A DNA stretch of 64,000 bases from Corynebacterium sp. (GTDB lineage Bacteria; Actinomycetota; Actinomycetes; Mycobacteriales; Mycobacteriaceae): positions 1-64,000 of the forward strand of contig NZ_JAUNLP010000007.1 in assembly GCF_030532195.1 (NCBI RefSeq). The letters run 5' to 3'. Positions 37,048 to 45,844 of this stretch are shown one piece after another; positions within the stretch are counted from its first letter, which is position 1; each line of letters starts with the position of its first letter. A model generated the notes under the pieces. That model was not told where the DNA came from and ran no database searches. It saw nothing but the letters and a program-made list of their open reading frames with translations. A program made the position numbers and the translations under genes.

Positions 37048-38202
37048 ATGACGGGATTTACCGCCGGAGAGACGACTGTTCACAAGACTATTGCCGGAAT
37101 TTCGCAGGTTACTCGTGCGTTGCGGAAAACTGGCCGTCCAGTGGTGCTGGTGCCGACGATGGGCGCGCTGCACCAGGGCCATCTTGAACTGGTAGCGGCT
37201 GCGAAGACTCTGCCGCGTGCGGTGGTTGTGGTGTCGATTTTCGTCAATCCACTGCAGTTCGGTGAGGGCGAGGACTTTGATGCCTACCCGCGCACGCTCG
37301 AAGCGGACGTGGAAAAGCTGAAGGCTGTCGGCGCGGAGCTGGTGTTTGCGCCGAGTGCGCGTGAGATGTACCCGAACGGTTTCCGCACGACGGTGCAGCC
37401 GGGGCCGCTGGCCACTGAGCTGGAAGGTGCTACTCGTCCGGGACACTTCGCGGGCGCGCTCACGGTGGTCAACAAGCTGTTCCACATCACCAACTGCACG
37501 GATGCGGTGTTTGGTGAGAAGGACTACCAGCAGCTGTGCCTGATGCAGCAGATGGTCACGGACTTGAATATGCCAGTGCAGCTGCACGGCGTTCCTGTAA
37601 TCCGTGAGGCCGACGGGTTGGCGATGAGCTCGCGCAACCGTTATCTCTCTGAGGAGCAGCGCGGGCTGGCAGTAACCCTGTCCGCAGCCTTGACCGCCGG
37701 TGCTTTTGTCGCTGATCGCGGTGCAGATGCCGTGCTGGAGACCGCCCGTGGTGTCCTTGCCAGCCAGCCTGAGGTAGAGCTGGATTACCTGGAGTTGCGT
37801 GATGCTGCGCTCGCTCCGCTGTCCAGCGAGGTGCTGAGCGGAAACGGTGAGGAGACCGAAGCACGCCTGCTGATTGCCGCCAAGGTCGGCACTACACGTC
37901 TGATTGATAATGTCGGCCTCATTTTGGGCGCGCCTCGTCCGGATGCCATTCATGGCCACGGAATGCTGGGACAGAAGGACGCTGAGATTGCTTCGGCTGC
38001 ACTGTCTGCCGCTGGGCTCGATGGAGAGCTGACGGAGGAGGAAGCTGCGGAGCTGGCAGAGCTGCAGGAGAAGGTTCATGCAGCGCGTGAGGCTCGGTTG
38101 AAGGATGAAGCCAGCCGCGAAAAGCTTAAGAATGCTGGTTTTGGCGGTGAGAAGGCTGGCGAGTCGGCTGACGGATCTGCCAGCGGGACCGCCGACTGCT
38201 AG
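37048..38202 (+). CDS. panC: Pantothenate synthetase
   Basis: Joins pantoate and beta-alanine with ATP to make pantothenate. ATP site PTMGALHQGHLELV (HIGH-like), FVNPLQFGEGEDFDAYPRT and the KMSKS-like MSSRNRYLS are all present. From the ATG at 37048, preceded by GGAGG, it is 384 aa, compared with about 280-310 in most bacteria. The excess is a Glu/Ala/Lys-rich coiled-coil-like tail from about residue 305. It stands 147 bp ahead of panD, which supplies its beta-alanine. Confidence 0.95.
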   Translation: MTGFTAGETTVHKTIAGISQVTRALRKTGRPVVLVPTMGALHQGHLELVAAAKTLPRAVVVVSIFVNPLQFGEGEDFDAYPRTLEADVEKLKAVGAELVFAPSAREMYPNGFRTTVQPGPLATELEGATRPGHFAGALTVVNKLFHITNCTDAVFGEKDYQQLCLMQQMVTDLNMPVQLHGVPVIREADGLAMSSRNRYLSEEQRGLAVTLSAALTAGAFVADRGADAVLETARGVLASQPEVELDYLELRDAALAPLSSEVLSGNGEETEARLLIAAKVGTTRLIDNVGLILGAPRPDAIHGHGMLGQKDAEIASAALSAAGLDGELTEEEAAELAELQEKVHAAREARLKDEASREKLKNAGFGGEKAGESADGSASGTADC

Positions 38203-38239
38203 CGGGATCGCCGACGAAGAAAAGCAGTATTTTTCGTGG

Positions 38240-38269
38240 TTGGCAAGTTGTCGTATTATAGTTTGCCAA
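38240..38269. promoter_or_regulatory. Inverted repeat spanning a -10-like element before panD
   Basis: TTGGCAA and TTGCCAA arms, 16 bp apart, enclose TATTATAGT. The arrangement suggests a panD promoter under repression or a 5'-UTR hairpin. Confidence 0.35.
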
Positions 38270-38349
38270 TCAATAACCTGCCACGCCAAGGGGTGCCGCG
38301 GTAGGGAAGCATCCAGGGCAAAGCATCTAGGAAGGGACCTACCTTTTTC

Positions 38350-38766
38350 ATGTTCCGCACTATGTTGAAGTCAAAGATTCACCGAGCCACGGTGACTCAG
38401 GCTGATCTTCACTACGTTGGATCCTGCACGATTGATGCAGATTTGATGGAAGCGGCTGATTTGCTTGAGGGCGAAGCAGTCGACATTGTCGATATCAACA
38501 ACGGAAACCGTCTTACCACCTACTGCATTACCGGTGAGCGTGGCTCAGGCATCATTTCTATCAATGGTGCTGCCGCACGTTTAATTTCCCCGGGTGATCT
38601 GGTCATTATCATCGGCTACGGCATGATGGAGGACGCTGAGGCGCGTACCTATCAGCCGAATGTCATCTTCGTCGATGAAGACAACAAGATTCTGGAAAGC
38701 GGCAACGATCCGGCAGATGTGCCGGCGGGGTCGGATTTGAAGAACCCACGCAGCCCGAAGAATTAA
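38350..38766 (+). CDS. panD: Aspartate 1-decarboxylase precursor
   Basis: Pyruvoyl enzyme making beta-alanine from aspartate. The 138-aa proenzyme self-cleaves at Gly24-Ser25 in [12 protein letters not shown], creating the pyruvoyl cofactor. [18 protein letters not shown] and the [23 protein letters not shown] core are conserved. AGGAAGGGA lies upstream of the ATG. The last ~20 residues are a variable tail. M. tuberculosis has a type III pantothenate kinase gene next (Rv3600c); none is found here. Confidence 0.96.
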   Translation: MFRTMLKSKIHRATVTQADLHYVGSCTIDADLMEAADLLEGEAVDIVDINNGNRLTTYCITGERGSGIISINGAAARLISPGDLVIIIGYGMMEDAEARTYQPNVIFVDEDNKILESGNDPADVPAGSDLKNPRSPKN

Positions 38767-38804
38767 CAGGGCTTCTTCCTGCAGGTTCATTTATCGTTCA
38801 AGTA

Positions 38805-38826
38805 ATTGCCATAAAACCGTCACACA
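38805..38826 (+). repeat. Copy of the dispersed intergenic repeat (variant)
   Basis: TTGCCATAAAACCGTCACAC matches the 19-bp repeat except for a three-base gap around CTAG. It lies in the 188-bp space between panD and phoX, which also carries AAGCTAA/TTAGCTT arms at about 38826 and 38877. Confidence 0.45.
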
Positions 38827-38954
38827 AAGCTAACCGCGCCGTTGATTAAGGGTAAGGAAACCTTTACATAAAAAACTTAGCTTCTATGAGGATTGAGAAC
38901 TAATAGTTATCTCTCTATCTCTAACTAAGAAGCAAGATAAAGGCGGTCTCCCCC

Positions 38955-41132
38955 GTGGTTCGTATTGGCAAGAATCTGCTGACAAATCCGTTTGCTACCT
39001 CTCGTAGCTCTCTTACCTGTACTTACAAGTGCGGTAACGCATGTGCTGAAGATGCTCCCAATGAGTTTTCTGACAACGAGTACTTCGGCGATGTTGCACA
39101 GCAGGCGTTTTCTCAGCGCGCATATTCCCGTCGCGCAGCACTGAAAGTCTCCGGTGCCAGCGCCATCGCTGTCGGCGGTGCAGCTGTCCTGGCAGCTTGT
39201 TCCTCTGATAATGGCGGTCAGTCCGGCAGCGGTGCTGCAGCCTCCGGTTCTGAGACCGCGGGCTCTGGCGACAAGGGTGAGTCTCCGGAGGGTATGCGCT
39301 TTGATCCGGTCGCTCCGAATAAGGAAGATGCCGTCGTTATCCCGGATGGCTACGAGCAGAATGTGCTGATTCGCTGGGGCGATCCGATTCATGAAGGTGG
39401 CCCGGAGTTCGATTTCGACAAGCAGACCCCGGAAAACCAGAAGCAGCAGTTCGGCTTCAACAATGACTTCGCTGGCCTGATTGAGGCTGAAGACGGCACC
39501 CTGCTCTACGTCTGCTCCCACGAGTACACCACTGAGCCGATGATGTTCCGCGCTTACAAGAAGGAAGATGCCACCAAGGAGCAGGTGGACATCGGACTTG
39601 CTGCTCACGGTCAGACCATCCTCGCGGTGGAAGAGGACGACAAGGGCTTCCTGAAGCCAATCCTGGGTGACAAGCGCAACCGTCGCATTACCGGCTTCAC
39701 CGAGTTCACCGTCGACGGTCCGGCTGCTGGACACGATTTGCTGAAGACCAAGGCTGACCCGACCGGCATGAAGATTGAGGGCACCCTGAACAACTGCTCC
39801 GGCGGTGTGACTCCGTGGGGCACTTACCTGTCCGGCGAGGAAAATGTTGACCAGTACTTCGGCAACGTCGAAAAGCTGAAGGACGAAGAAGCTGTCAAGA
39901 AGCTCAAGCGCTACTCGGTGAAGAACAAGGAACTGTCCGACCGCGCATGGGAGAAGTACTACGACCGCTTTGACGTCTCCAAGGAGCCGAATGAGCCGAA
40001 CCGCTTCTTCTGGTGTGTAGAGATCGACCCGTCTGATCCGAACTCCACCCCGGTCAAGCACACTGCTCTCGGTCGTTTCAAGCACGAGGCTGGCCAGATT
40101 TATGTCACCGATGATGGCACCGTCGTGTGCTACTCGGGCGATGATGAGCGCTTTGAGTACATCTATAAGTTCGTCTCCTCCCGCAAGATTAAGGAGGGCG
40201 ACCTGAAGCACAACATGGGCATCCTGTCCGAGGGCACCCTCTACGTCGGTAAGTTCACCGGCAACTCCGAGTCCGAAATCGACGGCTCCGGCGAGCTGCC
40301 GAAGGATGGTCGCTTCGACGGTGACATCGAGTGGCTGCCGCTGATGACCGCCAAGGCCGACGGCAAGCACGAGTCCCACGTCGATGGCATGACCGCTGAA
40401 GAGGTCTGCATCTACACCCGCCTGGCCGGCGACAAGGTTGAGGCAACTCGTATGGACCGCCCAGAGGACATCGAGGCATCGCCGAAGACCGGCAAGGTCT
40501 ACGCCGCACTGACCAACAACAAGTACCGCGGCAAGGCCGGCGAGAAGGACGATAAGGGCAAGGAGCGCACCGACGGCGCAGGTCGTCCGCTTGCCGACGC
40601 AGTCGAGGTCGCACCGGTGACCGAGAACAAGAACGGCCTGGTCCTGGAGATGGAAGATGATCACGCTGGCACCAAGGGCAAGTGGAACCTGCTTTTGGTC
40701 TGTGGTGATCCGAAGGAGGCATACACCTACTTCGGCGGCTTTGATAAGGACTCGGTCTCTCCGATTTCCTGCCCGGACAACCTGGCATTCGACGAGTACG
40801 GCAACCTGTGGATTTCCACTGACGGCAACGCCCTGGACTCCAACGATGGCCTCTTCGCTGTCGCTGTTGAAGGTGATCGCCGCGGTGAGACCAAGTGCTT
40901 CCTGACTGTCCCAATCGCTGCAGAGACCTGTGGTCCGCAGGTCTTCTCCAACCGCGTGATGGTCAATGTCCAGCACCCAGGTGAAATCGAGACCGATCAG
41001 GGTCACCCGGTCGGTGACAACCCGGATCCGACGACCAACCCGACCTCCCACTGGCCTGAGGGCGGCAAGGCTCAGCCACGTCCGGCCGTTGTCCAGGTTG
41101 TCCGCAAGGACGGCGACAAGATCGGCGTCTAA
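38955..41132 (+). CDS. phoX: PhoX-family alkaline phosphatase, exported
   Basis: 725-aa PhoX phosphatase, a Ca/Fe-dependent enzyme that releases phosphate from phosphoesters outside the cell. The N-terminal region has the family's CTYKCGNAC...NEYFGD motif. A twin-arginine signal SRRAALKV (about 56) and a lipobox-like LAAC (Cys about 78) suggest Tat export and lipid anchoring. The body has ITGFTEFTVDGPAAGHDLLKT, NNCSGGVTPWGTYLSGEEN and CPDNLAFDEYGNLWISTDG. The GTG start follows AAAGGCGG. It interrupts the usual panD-lysS spacing and fits phosphate scavenging with the two phosphoesterases downstream. Confidence 0.9.
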   Translation: MVRIGKNLLTNPFATSRSSLTCTYKCGNACAEDAPNEFSDNEYFGDVAQQAFSQRAYSRRAALKVSGASAIAVGGAAVLAACSSDNGGQSGSGAAASGSETAGSGDKGESPEGMRFDPVAPNKEDAVVIPDGYEQNVLIRWGDPIHEGGPEFDFDKQTPENQKQQFGFNNDFAGLIEAEDGTLLYVCSHEYTTEPMMFRAYKKEDATKEQVDIGLAAHGQTILAVEEDDKGFLKPILGDKRNRRITGFTEFTVDGPAAGHDLLKTKADPTGMKIEGTLNNCSGGVTPWGTYLSGEENVDQYFGNVEKLKDEEAVKKLKRYSVKNKELSDRAWEKYYDRFDVSKEPNEPNRFFWCVEIDPSDPNSTPVKHTALGRFKHEAGQIYVTDDGTVVCYSGDDERFEYIYKFVSSRKIKEGDLKHNMGILSEGTLYVGKFTGNSESEIDGSGELPKDGRFDGDIEWLPLMTAKADGKHESHVDGMTAEEVCIYTRLAGDKVEATRMDRPEDIEASPKTGKVYAALTNNKYRGKAGEKDDKGKERTDGAGRPLADAVEVAPVTENKNGLVLEMEDDHAGTKGKWNLLLVCGDPKEAYTYFGGFDKDSVSPISCPDNLAFDEYGNLWISTDGNALDSNDGLFAVAVEGDRRGETKCFLTVPIAAETCGPQVFSNRVMVNVQHPGEIETDQGHPVGDNPDPTTNPTSHWPEGGKAQPRPAVVQVVRKDGDKIGV

Positions 41133-41182
41133 AAGGCATCCAACTAGCAGGTCGGCGGTAGCGTCGGCTAACCTCTATAGCC

Positions 41183-42715
41183 GTGACTGACGCGAAGAAG
41201 ACCACTGATAACAACGCCACCGTTCCCGAGCAGCTGCGCGTTCGCCGCGAAAAGCGCGACCGCCTGATTGAGGCTGGCATCGAGCCGTACCCGGTTGAGA
41301 TTCCCCGTACTCACTCTCTGAAGGATGTCCGTGAGGAGTGGGGTCATCTCGAAGCGGGTGAGGAGACTCAGGATGTCGTGACCGTTATCGGTCGCGTCAT
41401 GTTTATTCGCAACACCGGCAAGTTGTGCTTCGCCGCTCTGCAGGAGGGGGATGGCACAACTTTGCAGGCGATGCTCTCCAAGGCTGAGGTCGGCGAGGAC
41501 GCGCTGGCAGCGTGGAAGGCCGACGTGGACATGGGTGACTTTGTCCTCATTACCGGTCGCGTTATCTCTTCGCGTCGTGGCGAGCTGTCCGTCATGGCCA
41601 CCAAGTGGCAGATGGCATCGAAGGCGCTGCGTCCGCTGCCGGTGTCGTTCGCGGATCTGTCCGAGGACACTCGCGTGCGCCACCGCTACACGGACCTGAT
41701 TATGCGTGAGCAGGCTCGTACCAACGCTCTTACCCGTATCAAGGTCATCCGCGAGCTGCGTCACGCGCTTGAGCGCCGCGGCTTCCTCGAGGTCGAGACC
41801 CCAATGCTGCAGACACTGCACGGCGGTGCTGCGGCACGTCCGTTCGTTACTCACTCCAACGCTCTGGATATCGACCTCTACCTGCGTATTGCCCCGGAGC
41901 TCTACTTGAAGCGCTGCGTGGTTGGCGGTATGGAGCGCGTCTTCGAGATCAACCGCAACTTCCGCAACGAGGGCATCGACTCGTCGCACAGCCCGGAGTT
42001 TGCAATGCTCGAGTACTACCAGGCGTACGGCACCTACGATGACTCCGCTCGCACCGTCCGCGAGGTCATCCAGGAAATCTGCGTCGCGGTCTTCGGTTCC
42101 ACGAAGGTCACGCTTGCCGACGGCACCGAGTACGACTTCGGCGGAGAGTGGAAGCAGATTGAGATGTACCCGTCGCTGAACGAGGCACTTGCTCGCAAGT
42201 TCCCTGGTCAGCCAGAGGTCACCATTGATTCGACCGTCGAGGAGCTCAAGGCAATCGCCGATGTGATCGGTCTTGAGGTTCCAGAAAAGGGCGGCTGGGG
42301 CCACGGCAAGCTGGTTGAGGAAATCTGGGAGCACCTCTGCGAGGATCAGTTGGACGGCCCAATCTTCGTCCGCGATTTCCCGGTCGAGACATCTCCGCTT
42401 ACTCGTCAGCACCGCTCCAAGCCGGGTGTGACCGAGAAGTGGGACCTCTACGTTCGTGGTTTCGAGCTGGCCACCGGCTACTCCGAGCTGGTTGACCCAG
42501 TTATCCAGCGGGAGCGTTTCGAGGATCAGGCTCGTCTGGCCGCCGGCGGCGACGATGAGGCGATGGTCCTGGATGAGGACTTCCTGCATGCAATGGAGCA
42601 GGGCATGCCGCCGACGACCGGTGTGGGCATGGGCATTGACCGACTGCTGATGGCTCTGACCGGCCTCGGCATTCGTGAAACCGTGCTGTTCCCGATTGTG
42701 AAGCCGGAAGCATAA
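41183..42715 (+). CDS. lysS: Lysyl-tRNA synthetase, class II
   Basis: Charges tRNA-Lys. The 510-aa protein has an N-terminal OB anticodon-binding domain (about 55-150). Class II motif 2 is [20 protein letters not shown] and motif 3 is [28 protein letters not shown] start with TAACCT 8 bp ahead looks leaderless. In mycobacteria lsr2 and clpC follow; here they are separated from lysS by about 12.7 kb. Confidence 0.97.
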   Translation: MTDAKKTTDNNATVPEQLRVRREKRDRLIEAGIEPYPVEIPRTHSLKDVREEWGHLEAGEETQDVVTVIGRVMFIRNTGKLCFAALQEGDGTTLQAMLSKAEVGEDALAAWKADVDMGDFVLITGRVISSRRGELSVMATKWQMASKALRPLPVSFADLSEDTRVRHRYTDLIMREQARTNALTRIKVIRELRHALERRGFLEVETPMLQTLHGGAAARPFVTHSNALDIDLYLRIAPELYLKRCVVGGMERVFEINRNFRNEGIDSSHSPEFAMLEYYQAYGTYDDSARTVREVIQEICVAVFGSTKVTLADGTEYDFGGEWKQIEMYPSLNEALARKFPGQPEVTIDSTVEELKAIADVIGLEVPEKGGWGHGKLVEEIWEHLCEDQLDGPIFVRDFPVETSPLTRQHRSKPGVTEKWDLYVRGFELATGYSELVDPVIQRERFEDQARLAAGGDDEAMVLDEDFLHAMEQGMPPTTGVGMGIDRLLMALTGLGIRETVLFPIVKPEA

Positions 42716-42736
42716 CTTCTGAATTCACTAATAGTT

Positions 42737-42758
42737 ATCCCGGTGTTATCACCGGGAT
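42737..42758 (+). terminator. Hairpin terminator after lysS
   Basis: ATCCCGGTG/CACCGGGAT with a TTAT loop lies 21 bp past the lysS stop and is followed by TATCTTTATC. Confidence 0.75.
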
Positions 42759-42785
42759 TATCTTTATCCCGTAATTTCTTCACCC

Positions 42786-44273
42786 ATGGCTTTGGTATAT
42801 GGGAACAAGAAGATTAATCGGCGCACTGCATTGAGGTTCGGTGCTCTTGCGGGTGCAAGTGCCACTGCGGTGGTGGCAAATGGCGTCGGCACGCGACCTG
42901 TCGCACTGGCGGCTCCGAACCAAGCACCGTTCCCATTTACTGGTTTGACCAGCGGACTCGTTGTAACGGATCTGGAAGTTGTGACCGTGACTGATACGTC
43001 TGTCACCTTTTCGTGGGCGACATATGACGGTCCGCATCCGGCTTGGGGCAAGTTGGCTCCGCTAGCGCCGTCGGACACGGAGGTGGCCCTCGCGCCGGCT
43101 GACGCGGGCGGTGAGTTGCCCGTGGTGCACAAGGATGACAGCCAGGTTGGCTATCACTTCGTCACCATTGAAAATCTGCAGCCGGGCACGACGTACCAGT
43201 TTGAGTGCCGTTCCAATGGCCTGGTGGCGGAGCCGGGACTGATTACCCGCAATCTGCCTAACGCACCGGAGCAGACCGGCCGATTCACCACGCTGGAGGC
43301 GCCGACGGGGGAGTACCTGACCACCATTGCGATTGTCAATGACACGCATATCGGCGAAAACGGTCACGGCATTATCGTCGGAAATTTCCCGGCACCTATT
43401 TACCCTGAGGCGGGTGCCGCGCCCTACCCAGAGGTCATGCTGACTGGGGCGCTGGCGGAGATCAGCGCATTGGGAATCGGCAAGGTCTTTGTCAACGGTG
43501 ATGCCACCTCTGAGGCGCGTCCTGCTGAGGTGCGCAGGTTTGCGGAAATCATGAACACCTTTGGTGTGCAGGGGCAGCAGTGGTTTGTCACGCGCGGCAA
43601 TCACGACCGCCCACACAAGCCGGAGGCCGACCCCGCAGCAGGCTACGACGAATTCCAGGTGCTGGAAGGCACCGATGATCACCGCGATCCGTTCGGTGTG
43701 ATTCTTAATCGGCCACGCCAGCAGCTGTGGGTGACGCAGCAGGGGCCAGTGCGCGTCATCGGCCTGGATTCGTCGAAGCTCGATCAATCGGGCGGCGAGA
43801 TCGATGAGGCGCAATTCGTCGCGCTCGAAGCAGAACTGCAATACAATCCCACGCAGCCGACGGTTGTTCTCGCGCACCATCCGGTCACCACCGAAGCAGG
43901 GCTCACGAATGCGGGTGGTCCGACATTCATTCTCAATAGCCGCGATCGCAAACGTCTGCAGCGATTGCTTAACGACGCCCCGGGTGTCTTCTTCTCGGGA
44001 GCAGGTCACACTCATCGAGCCAAGCGCACGCGCGGTGATATCGGTGCCGGCGTGGATTATGTGGAGACCGGCGCATGCAAGGCATATCCGGGCGGCTATA
44101 CCTTGTTACATGTCTACACCGGCGGCTACCAGGTCAATTTCCACCGCGTGAGCAGCGATGATGCACTTTCTTGGACAGCTCGTGCGCGCTGGGCAATGTA
44201 TGGTTTTGAGCCTGAAGCGCTGCTGGGTGAATTGGGCGACCGCAACTACGTCGTAAAGCGTGCAATTGCCTAA
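42786..44273 (+). CDS. Exported metallophosphoesterase (copy 1)
   Basis: 495-aa protein. A twin-arginine signal (NRRTALRFGALAG, cleavage near residue 40) precedes a purple-acid-phosphatase-type Fn3-like domain (about 50-165). A calcineurin-like phosphoesterase domain follows: NDTHIGENGHG (about 184), FVNGDAT, TRGNHDRPH (about 271), AHHPVT and GAGHTHRAK (about 407). All metal ligands appear present. It shares layout and C-terminal YQVNFHR...WTAR.RW.MYG with the copy at 47319. Likely hydrolyses phosphomono- or diesters outside the cell. It starts 28 bp after the lysS hairpin. Confidence 0.88.
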   Translation: MALVYGNKKINRRTALRFGALAGASATAVVANGVGTRPVALAAPNQAPFPFTGLTSGLVVTDLEVVTVTDTSVTFSWATYDGPHPAWGKLAPLAPSDTEVALAPADAGGELPVVHKDDSQVGYHFVTIENLQPGTTYQFECRSNGLVAEPGLITRNLPNAPEQTGRFTTLEAPTGEYLTTIAIVNDTHIGENGHGIIVGNFPAPIYPEAGAAPYPEVMLTGALAEISALGIGKVFVNGDATSEARPAEVRRFAEIMNTFGVQGQQWFVTRGNHDRPHKPEADPAAGYDEFQVLEGTDDHRDPFGVILNRPRQQLWVTQQGPVRVIGLDSSKLDQSGGEIDEAQFVALEAELQYNPTQPTVVLAHHPVTTEAGLTNAGGPTFILNSRDRKRLQRLLNDAPGVFFSGAGHTHRAKRTRGDIGAGVDYVETGACKAYPGGYTLLHVYTGGYQVNFHRVSSDDALSWTARARWAMYGFEPEALLGELGDRNYVVKRAIA

Positions 44274-44303
44274 TTTGGTCTAAACCTGAGAGTTTTCTGT
44301 TAC

Positions 44304-44341
44304 TTGAGATAGTTTTCTCAATTCTTGTGACAGCGGTCACG
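44304..44341 (+). promoter_or_regulatory. GlxR-like site and inverted repeat before the acyl-CoA dehydrogenases
   Basis: TGTGACAGCGGTCACG (44326-44341) matches the CRP/GlxR consensus TGTGA-N6-TCACA at nine of ten positions. Just upstream is TTGAGA-N6-TCTCAA (44304-44321). Both lie before the gene at 44396 and suggest cAMP-linked carbon control. Confidence 0.5.
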
Positions 44342-44395
44342 TGATTGTTTTATTGTTATCCGAGTAATAGTTCTGACTCGAAAGGCCATGATCAC

Positions 44396-45802
44396 ATGAG
44401 CGAGAAGAAGAACCGCGAAGATTCGACCGTCGGCCGCAATAACCCAGGTCGCGACGCTATCGGAGCGGCAATGCGGTTCATCACGTCGATTACTGGTTCG
44501 GACTTCGCCCAGAAGTACGACCTTCAGCCCAAGATCGACCGCGTGGTGTACCAGTCCACCAAGTCCGGTTTCAAGACTCTTGGCGCAGCAAATCGTCAGT
44601 TTAAGAAGATTGCCAGCTCTGGCAAGCCGCAGCGCCCAGCTGAGGAAGCACAGGCAGCGCAGGAAGCAGCTGCAGAGGAGAAGGCAAAGAAGCTCTTTGA
44701 CCTCACTCCGACCGATGATCAGCAGATGATCGTCGAGACGGTCAAGCAGTTCGCTGAGTCCCGCCTGCGCGAGGTTGCGTACAAGTGCGACCACGAGGCA
44801 ACTCCGCCGGAGAACCTCGTCTCCGAGGCATCCGAGCTCGGTGTGACCATGATCAACGTCCCGGAGGCCTTCGAAGGTATTGCCACCGGTGAGGATGTCA
44901 CCACCAACGCTCTCGTCGCAGAGGCGCTCTCCTACGGTGACATGGGTCTGGCGCTGACCGTTCTGGCTCCGGCCGGTGTCGCTGCCACCCTGACCGCTCA
45001 CGGGTCCGACTCGCAGCAGAAGACCTACCTGCCGGCGTTTGCTGGTGAGGATGTCCCAGCAGCGGCTGTCGTCATCTCCGAGCCACGCCCGCTTTTCGAC
45101 GCACGCAAGCTTGAAACGACTGCAAAGCGCGAGGGCGACTCGCTGGTCCTCAACGGTGTGAAGTCCTTCGTTCCGAACGCTGGTGCAGCAGAGCTGTTCA
45201 TCGTCGGCGTTGAGCTCGAGGGCAAGCCGACTCTCGTTATCGTCGAGTCCGACACTGAGGGCCTGCACGTTGAGGCTGATCCGTCGATGGGTCTGCGCGG
45301 TGCTGCTCTTGGTCGCCTGGTTCTCAAGGACGTCAAGGTTCCGGCTGAGAACATCCTCGGTGGCGCTGACACCTCCGCTGAAGAGCGCGAGGAAAACTAC
45401 CTGGACATCCTGCGCCGTTCCCGCCTGGGCTGGGCAGCGCTTGCCATGGGTACTTCCCAGGCAGTTCTTGACTACGTCATTCCTTACGTCAATGAGCGCC
45501 AGGCATTCGGTGAGCCGATTTCCCACCGCCAGGCAGTTGCCTTCATGGTCGCTGACATCAAAATTGAGCTCGACGGTCTGCGCATGATCACCCTGCGTGG
45601 TGCCTCCCGCGCTGACCAGGGCCGTAACTTCGCCCGTGAAGCAGGCCTGGCAAAGACCTTTGCTACCGAAAAGGGTATGAAGATCGGTTCCGACGGTGTT
45701 CAGCTGCTCGGTGGCCACGGCTTCACCAAGGAGCACCCGGTCGAGCGTTGGTACCGCAACCTCCGTGCAATCGGTGTCGCCGAAGGCGTCGTCGTTCTGT
45801 AA
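44396..45802 (+). CDS. Acyl-CoA dehydrogenase-like subunit 1
   Basis: 468-aa FAD flavoprotein family member. About 105 extra N-terminal residues, including an Ala/Glu coiled coil, precede the domain that starts at about residue 105 (TPTDDQQMIVETVKQFAESRLREVA). The middle has the VISEPRPLFDARKL and LRGAALGRLVLKDVKVPAENIL segments. The C-terminus VERWYRNLRAIGVAEGVVVL ends right after the Glu-Gly of the catalytic loop and lacks the usual IQ..I/VAR helix. It is followed 42 bp later by a second dehydrogenase, so the two may form a mixed tetramer. AAGG lies about 11 bp before the ATG. Confidence 0.85.
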   Translation: MSEKKNREDSTVGRNNPGRDAIGAAMRFITSITGSDFAQKYDLQPKIDRVVYQSTKSGFKTLGAANRQFKKIASSGKPQRPAEEAQAAQEAAAEEKAKKLFDLTPTDDQQMIVETVKQFAESRLREVAYKCDHEATPPENLVSEASELGVTMINVPEAFEGIATGEDVTTNALVAEALSYGDMGLALTVLAPAGVAATLTAHGSDSQQKTYLPAFAGEDVPAAAVVISEPRPLFDARKLETTAKREGDSLVLNGVKSFVPNAGAAELFIVGVELEGKPTLVIVESDTEGLHVEADPSMGLRGAALGRLVLKDVKVPAENILGGADTSAEEREENYLDILRRSRLGWAALAMGTSQAVLDYVIPYVNERQAFGEPISHRQAVAFMVADIKIELDGLRMITLRGASRADQGRNFAREAGLAKTFATEKGMKIGSDGVQLLGGHGFTKEHPVERWYRNLRAIGVAEGVVVL

Positions 45803-45844
45803 ACCGCTAGATACTTCAGCCGAAAAGAATTAAGAGGAAAGAAA

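Noticed and set aside
38925..41051. 708-codon open frame on the minus strand opposite phoX
   Set aside because: No recognisable motif, and phoX on the other strand has signal and family motifs over the same interval.
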